Made by a program: the position numbers and the translations under genes | Assembly: GCF_019375475.1 (NCBI RefSeq) | Contig: NZ_JAHXGQ010000011.1 | Coordinates: 186,001-250,000 of the forward strand | Source: Saccharothrix obliqua | Lineage (GTDB): Bacteria > Actinomycetota > Actinomycetes > Mycobacteriales > Pseudonocardiaceae | DNA length: 64,000 bases | Reading direction: 5' to 3' | Shown: piece after piece, positions 9,331 through 18,001 of the stretch | Numbering within the stretch: the stretch's first letter is position 1 | Layout: each line of letters starts with the position of its first letter | Notes under the pieces: generated by a model | Seen by the model: only the letters and a program-made list of their open reading frames with translations | The model's database searches: none | Told to the model about the DNA's origin: nothing

Positions 9331-9407
9331 CGCCGGCGCGGGCATCCCGGCAGAGCCTCCGCCGGGGGTGGGGCCCGCGATCCGATGGCCGCGGTGAGCG
9401 TCCTCAC

Positions 9408-9446
9408 GCCTCCGCCACCCCGCCGTCCCGACGGGGTGGCGGAGGC
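9408..9446. terminator. Bidirectional terminator hairpin
   Basis: A perfect 15-bp stem: GCCTCCGCCACCCCG at 9408-9422 pairs with CGGGGTGGCGGAGGC at 9432-9446, with a 9-nt loop. On the plus strand it is followed by ATTT. It lies between the convergent subtilase and SGNH-hydrolase genes and can serve both. Confidence 0.85.
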
Positions 9447-9449
9447 ATT

Positions 9450-10493
9450 TCAGGATTCGAGCAGGGCGATGCGGATGGCGCGTTCGACGTGCAGGGCGGT
9501 GTTGGCGTGGCCGCGGGCGTTGGGGTGGACCAGGGTGGCGTGCTTGCCCGCGGGGCACGGGACGGCCATCCCGCCGGGGATCGTCAGCTCGGTGGGCCAG
9601 AAGTCCTCCGCGTCGCCGCAGATGCCCTCGACCCACTTGCTCTCCGCCGCCTGGCAGGCGTCGTGGCCGACGCTGGAGGAGTGGACGTCGACGTACCGGT
9701 CCCCGAAGAAGTCGGTGACCGTCTTGATGGTCTGGTTGAGCCGGTCGAGGACGCCGCGCAGCCAGTCGACGTCGCTGTGCCGGATCGTCAGCAGCTTCGT
9801 CCAGTCCCCGAGGGTGCAGTCCGCGGCGTTCTCGGGCAGCACGGCGGGGTAGCCGACGGTGATCACCTTCGCCTTCGGGGCGGCCTGGTGGACCTCCACC
9901 AGCATCCCGATGTACTCGTCCTGGACGCGGGCCAGCTTGGCGTCGATGCCCTCTTCGCCGTCCGGCGGGTTCTCGTAGTGCTCCTGGCACGTCCGGGGCG
10001 CCGAGCCGTGCTGGACGCAGGTGGCGAGCATCCCGGTGAAGGGCAGGCTGTTGCCGCCCACCCCGATGGTGACCACGTCGGTCTCCCCGTCGAGCCCGGC
10101 CCGCTTCACCTGCGTGTCCACCTCCGGCCACCCGGCGGCAGGCGGGTCGACCGGGCTGACCGGCCGCTGCCGGTCCTTGGCGATGTGGCGGATCTCCGCG
10201 CCACCGCAGCCGACGTCGGTCAGGCGCACCGGCTTGCCCGGCGGGAACTCGGCCAGTTCCCGGTTGACCAGGTCGGGGTAGGAGTTGGCGGTGCGGTCGC
10301 ACCCGTCCCGGTCCGCCGAGCCCAGCGGCGGTGTCGGTGCGCCGATGAACACCCCGGCGGTGTAGGAGTCGCCCAAAGCGGCCCACCGCAGCTCCTCCTG
10401 GGCGGTGGCGGTGGCGGACGGCACCGCCCATGCCGCTGACGCGGCGCAGACGACGGACAGGCCGGCGACCAGCCGGCGGGTGAGGTCACGCAT
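9450..10493 (-). CDS. Secreted SGNH/GDSL hydrolase (esterase/lipase)
   Basis: About 347 residues with a signal peptide cut after SATATA. Block I is AALGDSYTAGV (nucleophile Ser), block III is VVTIGVGGNSLPF with the GxND-like site read as GGNS, and the C-terminal catalytic His is in LVHPNARGHANTA. Many cysteines (DGCDRT, DVGCGG, ATCVQ, RTCQE, ADCTLG, DACQ, GICGD, VPCPAG) suggest a disulfide-stabilised secreted lipase like streptomycete SCO7513-type enzymes. ATG 10493 is preferred over 10499 because GGAG then lies 6 nt upstream. The stop codon is 3 nt from the shared terminator. Confidence 0.88.
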   Translation of the reverse strand: MRDLTRRLVAGLSVVCAASAAWAVPSATATAQEELRWAALGDSYTAGVFIGAPTPPLGSADRDGCDRTANSYPDLVNRELAEFPPGKPVRLTDVGCGGAEIRHIAKDRQRPVSPVDPPAAGWPEVDTQVKRAGLDGETDVVTIGVGGNSLPFTGMLATCVQHGSAPRTCQEHYENPPDGEEGIDAKLARVQDEYIGMLVEVHQAAPKAKVITVGYPAVLPENAADCTLGDWTKLLTIRHSDVDWLRGVLDRLNQTIKTVTDFFGDRYVDVHSSSVGHDACQAAESKWVEGICGDAEDFWPTELTIPGGMAVPCPAGKHATLVHPNARGHANTALHVERAIRIALLES

Positions 10494-10681
10494 GGTCATC
10501 TCCGAATCGCGTTGCGTCGGGGCAGGGTCGCCGGGACGTCCCCGGCGCTCCCCGACCGCACCACCACTTCCGCACCACCGCCCGCCGACGTCGCGGAGTC
10601 CCCACTCCCAGGTGAGCAGGCTGTCATTGACCCGCGCGGCCGTACGGTCGAGGCTGTGCGGCACGAGGAAGGGAGCGTGCG

Positions 10682-11167
10682 GTGCCGCAGCCGATCGTGG
10701 TCATGGGCGTGTCGGGGTCGGGCAAGACCACGACGGGCAAGGCGCTCGCCCGTCGGCTCGACGTGCCGTTCGCCGACGCCGACGACTTCCACCCACCTGC
10801 CAACATCGCCAAGATGGCCGCCGGCGTGCCGCTGGACGACACCGACCGCGCGCCGTGGCTGCGCGCCATCGGCGACTGGCTCGCCGCCCACCCCGACGGC
10901 GGCGTGGTGACCTGCTCGGCGCTCAAGCGCGTGTTCCGGGACGGGCTGCGCGCCGCCGCGCCCGGTGTCCGGTTCGTGCACCTCGCGGGCGACCCGGAGG
11001 TGGTCCGGCGGCGGGTCGCCCGGCGCAGCGGCCACTTCATGCCGGCCTCCCTGGTCGACTCCCAGTACGCCGACCTGGAACCGCTCGGACCCGACGAGCC
11101 CGGCGTCGTGCTGGACCTGGACCAGCCCGTGCCCGCCCTGGTCGAAGCCGCCGCCGACGCGACCTGA
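10682..11167 (+). CDS. gntK: Gluconokinase
   Basis: 161 residues, the normal size for GntK, which phosphorylates D-gluconate to 6-phosphogluconate in the cytosol. The Walker A motif is VMGVSGSGKTTTGKALA near the N terminus, followed by the family signature FADADDFHPPANIAKMAAG, PLDDTDRAPWLRAI and CSALKRVFRDGLR. HFMPASLVDSQYADLE is also typical. It starts at GTG 10682 behind GGAAGGGAG. It stands alone, without a gluconate permease in the window. Confidence 0.95.
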   Translation: MPQPIVVMGVSGSGKTTTGKALARRLDVPFADADDFHPPANIAKMAAGVPLDDTDRAPWLRAIGDWLAAHPDGGVVTCSALKRVFRDGLRAAAPGVRFVHLAGDPEVVRRRVARRSGHFMPASLVDSQYADLEPLGPDEPGVVLDLDQPVPALVEAAADAT

Positions 11168-11196
11168 CGCACGCGGGCACGGCGTGCCCGCGTGCG
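11168..11196. terminator. Terminator hairpin between convergent genes
   Basis: A perfect 13-bp stem (CGCACGCGGGCAC, 11168-11180, with GTGCCCGCGTGCG, 11184-11196) around a 3-nt loop. It lies 1 nt after the gntK stop and 8 nt before the end of the convergent glycosyltransferase, so it can end both transcripts. There is no T-run, as is common in GC-rich actinomycetes. Confidence 0.75.
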
Positions 11197-11203
11197 CCGG
11201 TGG

Positions 11204-12349
11204 TCAGCCCGCGTAGTCGGACAGGCGCGCGGCGACGTCGGCCGGCGACGGCATGGCGGCGACCTCGGCGGCCATGGCGCGGCCGGCGGCCCGGACCTCC
11301 TCGTCGGCCAGCAGCGCACGTGCCTGCTCGGCCACGGTCCCGGCCGTCACCTCATCGCCCCGCAGCTGCCTGCCCAGGCCGTGCTCGGCCACCACGGCGG
11401 CGTTGCTGTACTGGTCCGCCCCCTGCGGCAGGACGAGTTGCGGCACACCCACGCCGAACCCGCCCATGGTCGTGCCACTGCCGCCGTGGTGCACCAACAG
11501 GTCCACGTGCGGCATCAGCTCGGCCTGCGGCACCCACGGCAGCACGGTGACGTTCTCCGGCACGCCCGCCAGCGCGTCCACCTCCACGGACGGCCCGGCG
11601 GCCACGAGCACCCGCGCGCCCTTCACGGTCGCGAGACCGTCGATGGCCGCCCGCAGCACGCGCGCGTCACCGAACGCGGTGCCCAGGGTGAGGTAGATCA
11701 GCGGCTGCTCGTGCGCCGTCACCCAGGACGGCAACTCGCCCGGCTCGGAGAACGGCACCGGCCGCAGCGGGATCGTGTCGTGCTCGGCCAGGAACTGCTT
11801 GTTCTGCACCGAAGGCGGGCACACGTCGATGAACGGGTTGCCCAGGCCGGCGGGGTTCGACGCGGGCAGCTCGATCCCCAGCTCCTCCGCCAGCGGCAGC
11901 TTCGCCGTGGGGTCGATCGGCATGTGCTCGGGCTCCCACATCCGGCCGAAGCCGTGGCACAGCGCGGGGATGCCGGCCACGCGCGCGGCGATACCCGCGC
12001 CCGGGGCGCCGATCTCGTGCACCACCAGGTCCGGCCGCCAGTCGGCGAGCAACGCGGTGGTGTCGTCGTAGATGCGGCGGGGGAGAACCGTGCCGAACAG
12101 CTCGACGATGACGTCCGGCGTCACGTCGGTGGGCGTCGTGTCGGGATCGCCGCCGAGCGTCTCGATGAACGCCTGGCGGATGGCGAGCCCGGTGGTGAAG
12201 TGCCGGATGCCGTGCCGTTCGACGGCGGGGGCGAAGTCGGCGGAGGTCCCGAAGACGACGTCGTCCCCCCGCTCCCGCGCCGCGATCGCGAGCGGGAGTA
12301 ACGGGTAGGTGTGCCCGTGCGAGCCGAGGCTCGAAAAGAGGATCTTCAC
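11204..12349 (-). CDS. GT1 glycosyltransferase (MGT/EryCIII-like, antibiotic type)
   Basis: About 381 residues with the GT-B fold of family GT1. The N-terminal acceptor domain starts VKILFSSLGSHGHTYPLLPLA. The C-terminal nucleotide-sugar site reads LPWVPQAELMPHVDLLVHHGG and SGTTMGGFGVGVPQLVLP followed by GADQYSNA, the signature of macrolide and aromatic-polyketide glycosyltransferases. Such enzymes attach deoxysugars or inactivate macrolides; no sugar-biosynthesis genes are nearby, so a resistance or detoxification role is as likely as biosynthesis. GTG 12349 gives the family's usual N terminus; GTG 12367 is an in-frame alternative. The upstream frame to 12556 has no family similarity. Confidence 0.88.
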   Translation of the reverse strand: MKILFSSLGSHGHTYPLLPLAIAARERGDDVVFGTSADFAPAVERHGIRHFTTGLAIRQAFIETLGGDPDTTPTDVTPDVIVELFGTVLPRRIYDDTTALLADWRPDLVVHEIGAPGAGIAARVAGIPALCHGFGRMWEPEHMPIDPTAKLPLAEELGIELPASNPAGLGNPFIDVCPPSVQNKQFLAEHDTIPLRPVPFSEPGELPSWVTAHEQPLIYLTLGTAFGDARVLRAAIDGLATVKGARVLVAAGPSVEVDALAGVPENVTVLPWVPQAELMPHVDLLVHHGGSGTTMGGFGVGVPQLVLPQGADQYSNAAVVAEHGLGRQLRGDEVTAGTVAEQARALLADEEVRAAGRAMAAEVAAMPSPADVAARLSDYAG

Positions 12350-12580
12350 CAGCTTGATCGTACCCACTTTTTCGACACCGGGTGAATTCCGGCATTCCGC
12401 TGTGGACAGTGTCCGCCGGGGTCCGGACCAGCGCATCCGGAGCGGACTCCGGTTGTGCGCGCAGGTCAAGGAGAGGAAGAACACGTCCGCGCGACCGGCG
12501 CGTGCTCGGATGTGCGGCGCCCGGTCGAGCACCAGCACGACCGCCGTCGAGGTCAACCTGCGCCACGTGCTTGTCCCGCT

Positions 12581-13561
12581 TCAGTCGGTGTCAAGGCTCC
12601 GCACATGACTCGCGATGCGGTAACTGCTGGGCGATACACCTGTCTCGCGGCGGAAGGTGCGGCTGAACTCGGCGGCGCGTGCGAAGCCCCAGTGCGTGGC
12701 GATGGCGGAGATGGTCAGGTGTCGTAGGTTCGGGTCGGCGAGGTCGCGCCGGCAGCGGTCGAGGCGGCGAGTTCGGATGTACGCGCTGACACCGGTGTCG
12801 TGGTGCTGCTGGAAAATCCGGTGCAGATAGCGCACGGAGATGTGGTGGACCGCGGCGATGGCCGCGGGTCCGAGGTCCGGTTCGTGCAGGTTCTGGTCGA
12901 TGAACGACGTGATGCGCAGGTACAGCACGTGCGTCGGGGAGATCGGCGGCGGGGTGTCGTCATCGAGGTAGTGCGCCAGCACGGCGCTCGTCAGGTCGAC
13001 CGCGGTGTGCCCCAGGCGGAGCGCGTCGCGTTCGGTCCAGTCGGCCCTGTCGGCCAGCGTGACCAGGAATTGGGTGAGCAGGCGGCAGATGCCGCTCGTC
13101 GCCGACAGGGGAACCGCGAGCAGTCGGGCTACTCGCGCCTCCGGTAACGGCAGCAGGCGCTTGGGCAACTGCAAGATCACCGACTCGGCCGCCGGGGGCG
13201 TGCTGTCGACGAACGCGTCGAGGGGGCGCGAACTGTCGTACACCACCAACTCGCCGGGGTGTATGAGATCGCGCGTGCGGTTCTGCTCGATCCCCTGCCG
13301 ACCGGTGCGGATGAGGCCGACCTGGTACTGCTCCGGGTCCGACCGCCGAATCAGCCTGGGCGTCCGGCGAGAGGAAAGCGACGCGTACGAAACCGCCGAG
13401 ACTTGCGCTATTCCCAATGACATGGCGTCGAGTCGAGCGGTGAACGCGGATGGCTCCGGTATGTGGAGTTCCGTGGCCACCAATGCGGCCCCGGTGACGT
13501 GCCGCCAGGCTTCCACCCGCTCGTGACCAGGCACTACAGCGCTGTCGAACACGTTCCGCAT
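12581..13561 (-). CDS. AraC-family transcriptional regulator
   Basis: 326 residues. The N-terminal ~200 residues resemble the AraC-binding-like sensor domain (RRSDPEQYQVGLIRTGRQGIEQ, GELVVYDSSRPLDAF). The C-terminal ~100 residues carry two helix-turn-helix motifs: LGPAAIAAVHHISVRYLHRIF and ISAIATHWGFARAAEFSRTF, ending GVSPSSYR. ATG 13561 has GGGGAAG upstream; the open frame extends to 13810 but with unrelated composition. The targets are unknown; the glycosyltransferase just downstream on the same strand is one candidate. Confidence 0.88.
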   Translation of the reverse strand: MRNVFDSAVVPGHERVEAWRHVTGAALVATELHIPEPSAFTARLDAMSLGIAQVSAVSYASLSSRRTPRLIRRSDPEQYQVGLIRTGRQGIEQNRTRDLIHPGELVVYDSSRPLDAFVDSTPPAAESVILQLPKRLLPLPEARVARLLAVPLSATSGICRLLTQFLVTLADRADWTERDALRLGHTAVDLTSAVLAHYLDDDTPPPISPTHVLYLRITSFIDQNLHEPDLGPAAIAAVHHISVRYLHRIFQQHHDTGVSAYIRTRRLDRCRRDLADPNLRHLTISAIATHWGFARAAEFSRTFRRETGVSPSSYRIASHVRSLDTD

Positions 13562-13917
13562 AACTTCCCCGATCCCGCTCCGCCCGAGGCGAGGGTCCCA
13601 CGCCGTGCTGAAAGGCGGTAGACGCTGAATGCGTAGAGCAGTGCGCTCATCGCTAAGGCGCATGTGTTGTCGCGTTGTGGAATCGATCCCGACCTCCTGG
13701 GGGAGAAGGACTCGTGTGAACCATTCCTGGGAGCGGCTCGCATGGAAAAGTCCCGGATCATCGCCCTGGCGATCGCGACGCCGGCCGCCGGCCTTGATCG
13801 CGTCCGCCACACCCGCGTCCGCCGTTGGTGAGGCCGTTTAGCGTGGCGGCGGAGGCGGCTGCGACGATCGTCGCGCGTCACACCGATATGGCGGTAGCCG
13901 CGAGGTGGAAGCAGAGC
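13562..13917. other. Intergenic region between the AraC gene and the CRISPR array, no gene supported
   Basis: The promoter region of the AraC gene and the leader-distal flank of the CRISPR array. Short frames exist on both strands but show no domain or coding bias that I can recognise. No cas gene or cas fragment is visible here. Confidence 0.6.
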
Positions 13918-13918
13918 T

Positions 13919-14432
13919 GAAACCACCCTGCTGGCGCTGGAAGACCTGAACCTGTGGCGTCAGGTCCGCTACCCGCGGGGACCATCCCCGCTGGCGCGGG
14001 GAAGACTGAGCGACCGCGCCGATCTTGCGGACGTAGAGCGGACCATTCCCGCTGGCGCGGGAAGACGCGACAGCACCACCCGGCCGGGCTCCAGCATCGG
14101 GACCATCCCCGCTGGCGCGGGGAAGACCGGCACGGGCGGCGCGTTCCACAGGGACGACACGGACCATCCCCGCTGGCGCGGGGAAGACGTGTTGGACAAC
14201 GCCCGGTTCGACCGGGCGACCGGACCATCCCCGCTGGCGCGGGGAAGACGGCGAACGCCGCCGTCCACCGGTGGGCCACCTGGGGCCCATCCCCGCTGGC
14301 GCGGGAAGACGGATGGGTACTCGTACCGGGCTGGGTCACGAACGGACCATCCCCGCTGGCGCGGGGAAGACGGGTTCTGCGCGGGCAAGGCGATGGGCGA
14401 GAAGGGACCATCCCCGCTGGCGCGGGGAAGAC
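13919..14432 (-). CRISPR. Type I-E-like CRISPR array, eight repeats plus one degenerate, no cas genes
   Basis: Repeats are 28 nt, read on the minus strand as GTCTTCCCCGC...GGTCC with a 6-bp stem CCCCGC/GCGGGG, typical of type I-E arrays of actinobacteria. Repeat positions: 13979-14006, 14040-14066, 14100-14127, 14161-14188, 14222-14249, 14284-14310, 14344-14371, 14405-14432; a decayed copy lies at 13919-13945. Spacers are 33 nt, with one of 34. Repeats at 14040 and 14284 are 27 nt, having lost one G of the stem. The decayed copy at the left marks the leader-distal end, so transcription should run right to left. No cas gene is present in the window, so crRNA use depends on a locus elsewhere. 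Confidence 0.95.
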
Positions 14433-14520
14433 TCTTGTTGACCTGCGACATTACATCGGGGTGGGGAGGTTTTCATTCGGTTCACCTTGGTCTCGTTACG
14501 AGTCATCAATGCCGTTGCTT
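14433..14520 (-). promoter_or_regulatory. Probable CRISPR leader
   Basis: Directly next to the intact end of the array the sequence becomes clearly A/T-richer than its surroundings (ACATTACATC, TTTTCATTCGG, GTTACGAGTCATCAATG). Position and composition fit a leader promoting minus-strand transcription into the array. The right-hand limit is arbitrary. Confidence 0.5.
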
Positions 14521-15332
14521 GGCGGGGTGGGCGACGAGTGGGTGCAGGGAAGGCGTCGGTATCCGACAACACCGGCGTCCAGGGTTGCTGGTCCGTCGAA
14601 GCGTCGTGGTGGCCAACGTGGTGCCATGCCCAGGGTCGTGATCGACCCGTTGCTCTCCCGTCGACTTCGGCGTGGAGTCCGCCACGGGTCGGCAGCGGCG
14701 AGTTGCCCATGCCGAGCAGAGCAGTGGTCCGCATGGCCGCAGACTGATCGAGGTGTTCCCTACCAGCCGCCACGCGGTCACCCATGACGTCAGGTGGGGA
14801 CGGCAGCGGCGTACTCCCGCCGTGGGCGCGGGGCCGCGGGTTGCGCCGCCCGAGGTCGGGCCAGCACGGTGGTCAAACCTCTGCTCACCGTGGCGCTCCG
14901 GGTGCGACCGACGACACCGACCCATGGCGGTATCGGACCGCACTCGCTTCAGCCGTGATTGTGCAACGCCCCTACGAAGGAACTGCAAGTACGAACCGCA
15001 CCAAGCCATCGGTCGCCTCGGCTACGTTTACCTGTCTCTCCAACGTTGCGCACGAAGTCGTCATGCCCACCCCGGCCTTCGAGCCGTGGCAACGCCGCGA
15101 CCTGCCACCCCCGCCAGCCGACCACCTTCGCCAACAGCTACGACGTGCCCGATACCCGCCACAGCGTCGGCTTCCAATGCCAGGACGGGGCCTACCTCGG
15201 TTCGGAACGAGGTTCTGGCTCTCCGCAGGTGTGATCGTCATACTCTTCGGCAGGTCTCCGCCTGTTGTCCAAGCGCTGGAACTGGTTCTGGTCGCTCAGG
15301 TGCGCGGACGTGACAACCCAAGGGAGCTTGGT
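14521..15332. other. Region without an intact gene; possible SUMF1-domain remnant near its end
   Basis: No intact coding region is supported. At about 15,100-15,175 one plus-strand frame reads TTFANSYDVPDTRHSVGFQC, which resembles the C-terminal end of formylglycine-generating-enzyme (SUMF1) domains (…VGFRC). The preceding sequence in that frame carries nothing else of the family, so if real it is a short relic. The long plus-strand frame beginning at 14,784 is not coding before 15,333 by composition. Confidence 0.3.
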
Positions 15333-16112
15333 GTGGACTCTGACGCCCTCGACAAGCCGGTCCCGGCATCGAGCGGACGGGGACAGCCGATCCTCGACCT
15401 GCTGGACAAAGCCATTGGGCTGCAGGCACCGCTGGTTCGCAAGAACATCGCCCGGGCCCGCCAGCGCAACCCGGATGCGACACCGGAGGAGGTCATCCGC
15501 ACCCTGGAGCGGATGTACGTCAGCGCCTTGGCCGGCACGGGGGCCGCAGTCGGGGGTGCCGCGGCCGCACCGGCCATCGGCACCGGGATCGCGCTGGCGC
15601 TGTCGGCGGGCGAAGCCTTTTCCTCGCTTGAACTGAGCACCCTGTTCGTGCTCTCGGTCGCCGAGGTCCACGGGGTCCGGCTGGACGAGATCGAACGCCG
15701 CCGCACGCTGGTCATGGGTATCCTGCTCGGCCGGTCCGGCTCCACGACCATCGGCAAGGTCGCCGAGCGCACCGGCCGGCACTGGGGCCGCCAGCTCGTC
15801 AGCAAGGTGTCCGTGGAGACGCTGCGCCAGATCAACGGCGTCCTGGGCAAGAACTTCATCACCAAGTACGGCACCAAGCAGGGGATCATCGTGCTCGGCA
15901 GGGTGGTCCCGTTCGGCATCGGTGCGGTGATCGGCGGCGGCGCCAACGCCACCGTCGCCGCCTTGGCCGTCCGGGCCGCCCGGCACGCGTTCGGCCCGGC
16001 CCCGCAGTCATGGCCGGAGCCCGAACCAGAGCCCTCGCACGTGACGCCGCCCGGAGTCGTGCCGGGGGTCGTGTTGGAGTCGGATCCGGCATCAAGGCAG
16101 CAGACCGACTGA
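15333..16112 (+). CDS. EcsC-family protein
   Basis: 259 residues. The EcsC-like core includes LLDKAIGLQAPLVRKNIARA, a glycine/alanine-rich membrane-active helix (SALAGTGAAVGGAAAAPAIG), RRRTLVMGILLGRSG and the C-terminal signature IIVLGRVVPFGIGAVIGGG. EcsC proteins were named from the Bacillus ecs ABC-transporter locus, but their molecular role is not settled. GTG 15333 follows GGGAG at good distance; the frame is open much further upstream but without similarity. It sits between a possible SUMF1 relic and a WD40 pseudogene, families often found together in actinobacterial signalling or conflict loci (inference). Confidence 0.75.
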   Translation: MDSDALDKPVPASSGRGQPILDLLDKAIGLQAPLVRKNIARARQRNPDATPEEVIRTLERMYVSALAGTGAAVGGAAAAPAIGTGIALALSAGEAFSSLELSTLFVLSVAEVHGVRLDEIERRRTLVMGILLGRSGSTTIGKVAERTGRHWGRQLVSKVSVETLRQINGVLGKNFITKYGTKQGIIVLGRVVPFGIGAVIGGGANATVAALAVRAARHAFGPAPQSWPEPEPEPSHVTPPGVVPGVVLESDPASRQQTD

Positions 16113-16439
16113 GAGCCACCCAGCCTGGAAGAACCGGGCACCAGCGACCACCCGGCTCATCCCGCCGACTAATGAAGTCGACCAACGTCGGATGGACGGG
16201 ATAGCACGGCCTCCTCCGCTGATCCTTCCGATGGCACGCCACACCCGGCCGACTCCGGCACCAAGCAGCGCGCGGCTTCGCCGGTCAATCGGGCACGTCG
16301 TGCGCAGCGGCACTGGGCCACGTGCTCGTGGTGGTGGGCGTCGGATGGCGGTTGATGCTTCGGGTTTACGGTCGCTCGGCACCTCTGTGTGGCGGCTGGC
16401 CGCAGGTAAACCGGCGCACCTCAAGAAAAGGCCGGTCGG
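16113..16439. other. Intergenic region, no gene supported
   Basis: Between the EcsC gene and the WD40 relic. I see no promoter, hairpin or domain. It may contain more eroded parts of the WD40 gene that are no longer recognisable. Confidence 0.4.
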
Positions 16440-17025
16440 GGAACTTCTTACCGCGGTCGGACGACCGGTGCTGTCGGGTTCAGCACCGATGGCACCACGT
16501 TCGCCGCCAGTGGCCGGGACAAGGCGCTCTGGCTGTAGAACGTCCGCGACGGTGCCGAACCAGTGCCCGTCCGGCGCTGTCCAGACCATCGCGTTCACCC
16601 GGACGGCACGACCGCCGCGATCGCGGACGCGGGTGGCGCGGTTCACCTGCGGGACCTCGTGGCGCACACGTCGAGGACGTGCAGTTCAGCCCTCGGAGCC
16701 AACTCCTCGCGACCTCCGGTGACGACAGCACCGTCCGCCCGTGGGACGTGAGCGGCGAGCCCACCGCCCTGGCCCGCTCCGAAACCGGACATCGGTTTGT
16801 CTTCGCCGTGGCGATCAGTCCTGACGGCGTAAACCCTTGCCGTCGGCCTGGCCAACGGGGCGGTGCAACTGTGGGACGTGCCGGATCCCGATGCGCCGAC
16901 CCGGCTGCGCCCTGCCATTACGGGGCCCGACGTCATCGTGTACGCGTTGGCGTTCACCTCGGACGGCGGGCTCCCCGCGTCGGCGAGCGGCGACGTCCCG
17001 TACCGGCCGACCTGTTCCTAGCGGG
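16440..17025 (+). pseudogene. Decayed WD40 beta-propeller gene
   Basis: WD40 blades can be read only by changing frame. One frame gives GAVGFSTDGTTFAASGRDKA followed by a stop at about 16,537. Another gives VEDVQFSPRSQLLATSGDDS then TVRPWDVSGEPTALARSETG and FVFAVAISPDG. A third gives LAVGLANGAVQLWDVPDPDA followed by VYALAFTSDGG. These have the spacing of GH...WD repeats typical of actinobacterial WD40 signalling proteins. At least three frameshifts or stops interrupt it and both ends are missing. Confidence 0.75.
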
Positions 17026-17199
17026 CTTCTCACGTCGTGTGTTCACCGTCCGGTGTGAAGTAGCCGCACCGCAGGGTGAAGCCTCTGTGTCACGTGCGGC
17101 GTGGCGACATCGGATGAGGGATCGTGCACTCGATTTCCCCGACGCGACCGGTGCGCTCCCGCGTCGGGGTGTCGACCGCCCGGAGACAGGGAGTTCGTG

Positions 17200-17670
17200 A
17201 TGGTTCGAACAGCAGCGCGCGGGTTCATGTCGGTGATCACGGTGGCCGTGGCGGTGGTCGCCGCGGTTTCGGTGTCCGTCCCGGTGGCCTACGGCGTCGA
17301 TCCGGAGGTCGACAACAGGCGGCTGCGCAACAACAGCACCGGGCAGTGCCTGGCCAGCTACAGCCCCGGCAGCGTGTCGATCACCAAGTGCAACAACGGG
17401 GCCGGGCAGAAGTGGACGGCGTCGGGCCCCGAGAACGGCAGGATCTTCCGCAACGTCAACACCGACCAGTGCCTGGCTTCGCCCGGCAAGGGGAAGCTGG
17501 CGGTGGAGGCGTGCAACAACAAGGCCGCGCAGAAGTGGAAGGGGAGCGGCCCGAGGAACGCCAGGGCCTTCCGCAACGTCCAGGTAGGACAGTGCTTGTC
17601 CAGCTTCAGCAGCGGCAAGGTTAACGTCGCCGACTGCGGCGGCGGCAAGGGCCAGAAGTGGTCCCGCTGA
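17200..17670 (+). CDS. Small secreted ricin-B-type lectin-like protein
   Basis: 156 residues: a signal peptide (cut near AYGVD), then three ~40-residue units of the pattern RLRNNSTGQCLASY ... GQKW, FRNVNTDQCLASPG ... AQKWKG and FRNVQVGQCLSS ... GQKWSR. The QCL and QKW motifs are those of beta-trefoil ricin-type repeats, so it should bind carbohydrate outside the cell. No catalytic domain is attached. ATG 17200 has GGGAG upstream. A single beta-trefoil has three such units, so the protein looks complete. Confidence 0.82.
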   Translation: MVRTAARGFMSVITVAVAVVAAVSVSVPVAYGVDPEVDNRRLRNNSTGQCLASYSPGSVSITKCNNGAGQKWTASGPENGRIFRNVNTDQCLASPGKGKLAVEACNNKAAQKWKGSGPRNARAFRNVQVGQCLSSFSSGKVNVADCGGGKGQKWSR

Positions 17671-18001
17671 CGGGGTGACGTGATCCGGGTGAGCGGATTC
17701 GCGTCGTCGTTCAGTACGATGTCACCACTATCACTTCAGTGCTGACTAAAATCAGTGGCCTCGCGCGTGGTCGGGCGGACTCGGCGTCCCGCGTCATTGC
17801 TCGTTCGTGTGCATGACCTTCGGTGGCGAACGGAAGGGCCGGCGCGGTGATCCACACGAAGGGATGGTGTGCGCGGTCGATGTTCGCATTGGCGGTGGGG
17901 AGATCGAGAGGATGGAGGGGCAGGGCCAGGGTGACCGCGGGCCGGTCCGGTAACTCGCCCGTGGTGCACCGTTGGCGATGACGAGGACAGGGAGCAACTG
18001 C
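17671..18001. other. Intergenic region, no gene supported
   Basis: Contains a local A/T-richer patch around 17,715-17,760 with the pentamer CAGTG/CACTG repeated several times, possibly a regulatory site. No coding region or hairpin with a T-run is supported. The start signals of the gene at 18,002 lie at its right end. Confidence 0.4.

Noticed and set aside
7579..10431. A 950-codon minus-strand frame spanning the subtilase and the SGNH hydrolase
   Set aside because: It is out of frame with the SGNH hydrolase and antisense to the subtilase; no domain is visible.
13878..14785. Several open frames (149-277 codons) across the CRISPR array
   Set aside because: They translate the repeats into periodic RASGDGP- or PSPLARG-like peptides; they are artefacts of a GC-rich array with a period near 61 nt.
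14784..15332. An N-terminal extension of the EcsC gene to 14,784
   Set aside because: The extra 183 codons have no EcsC similarity and no ribosome site, whereas GTG 15,333 has both.
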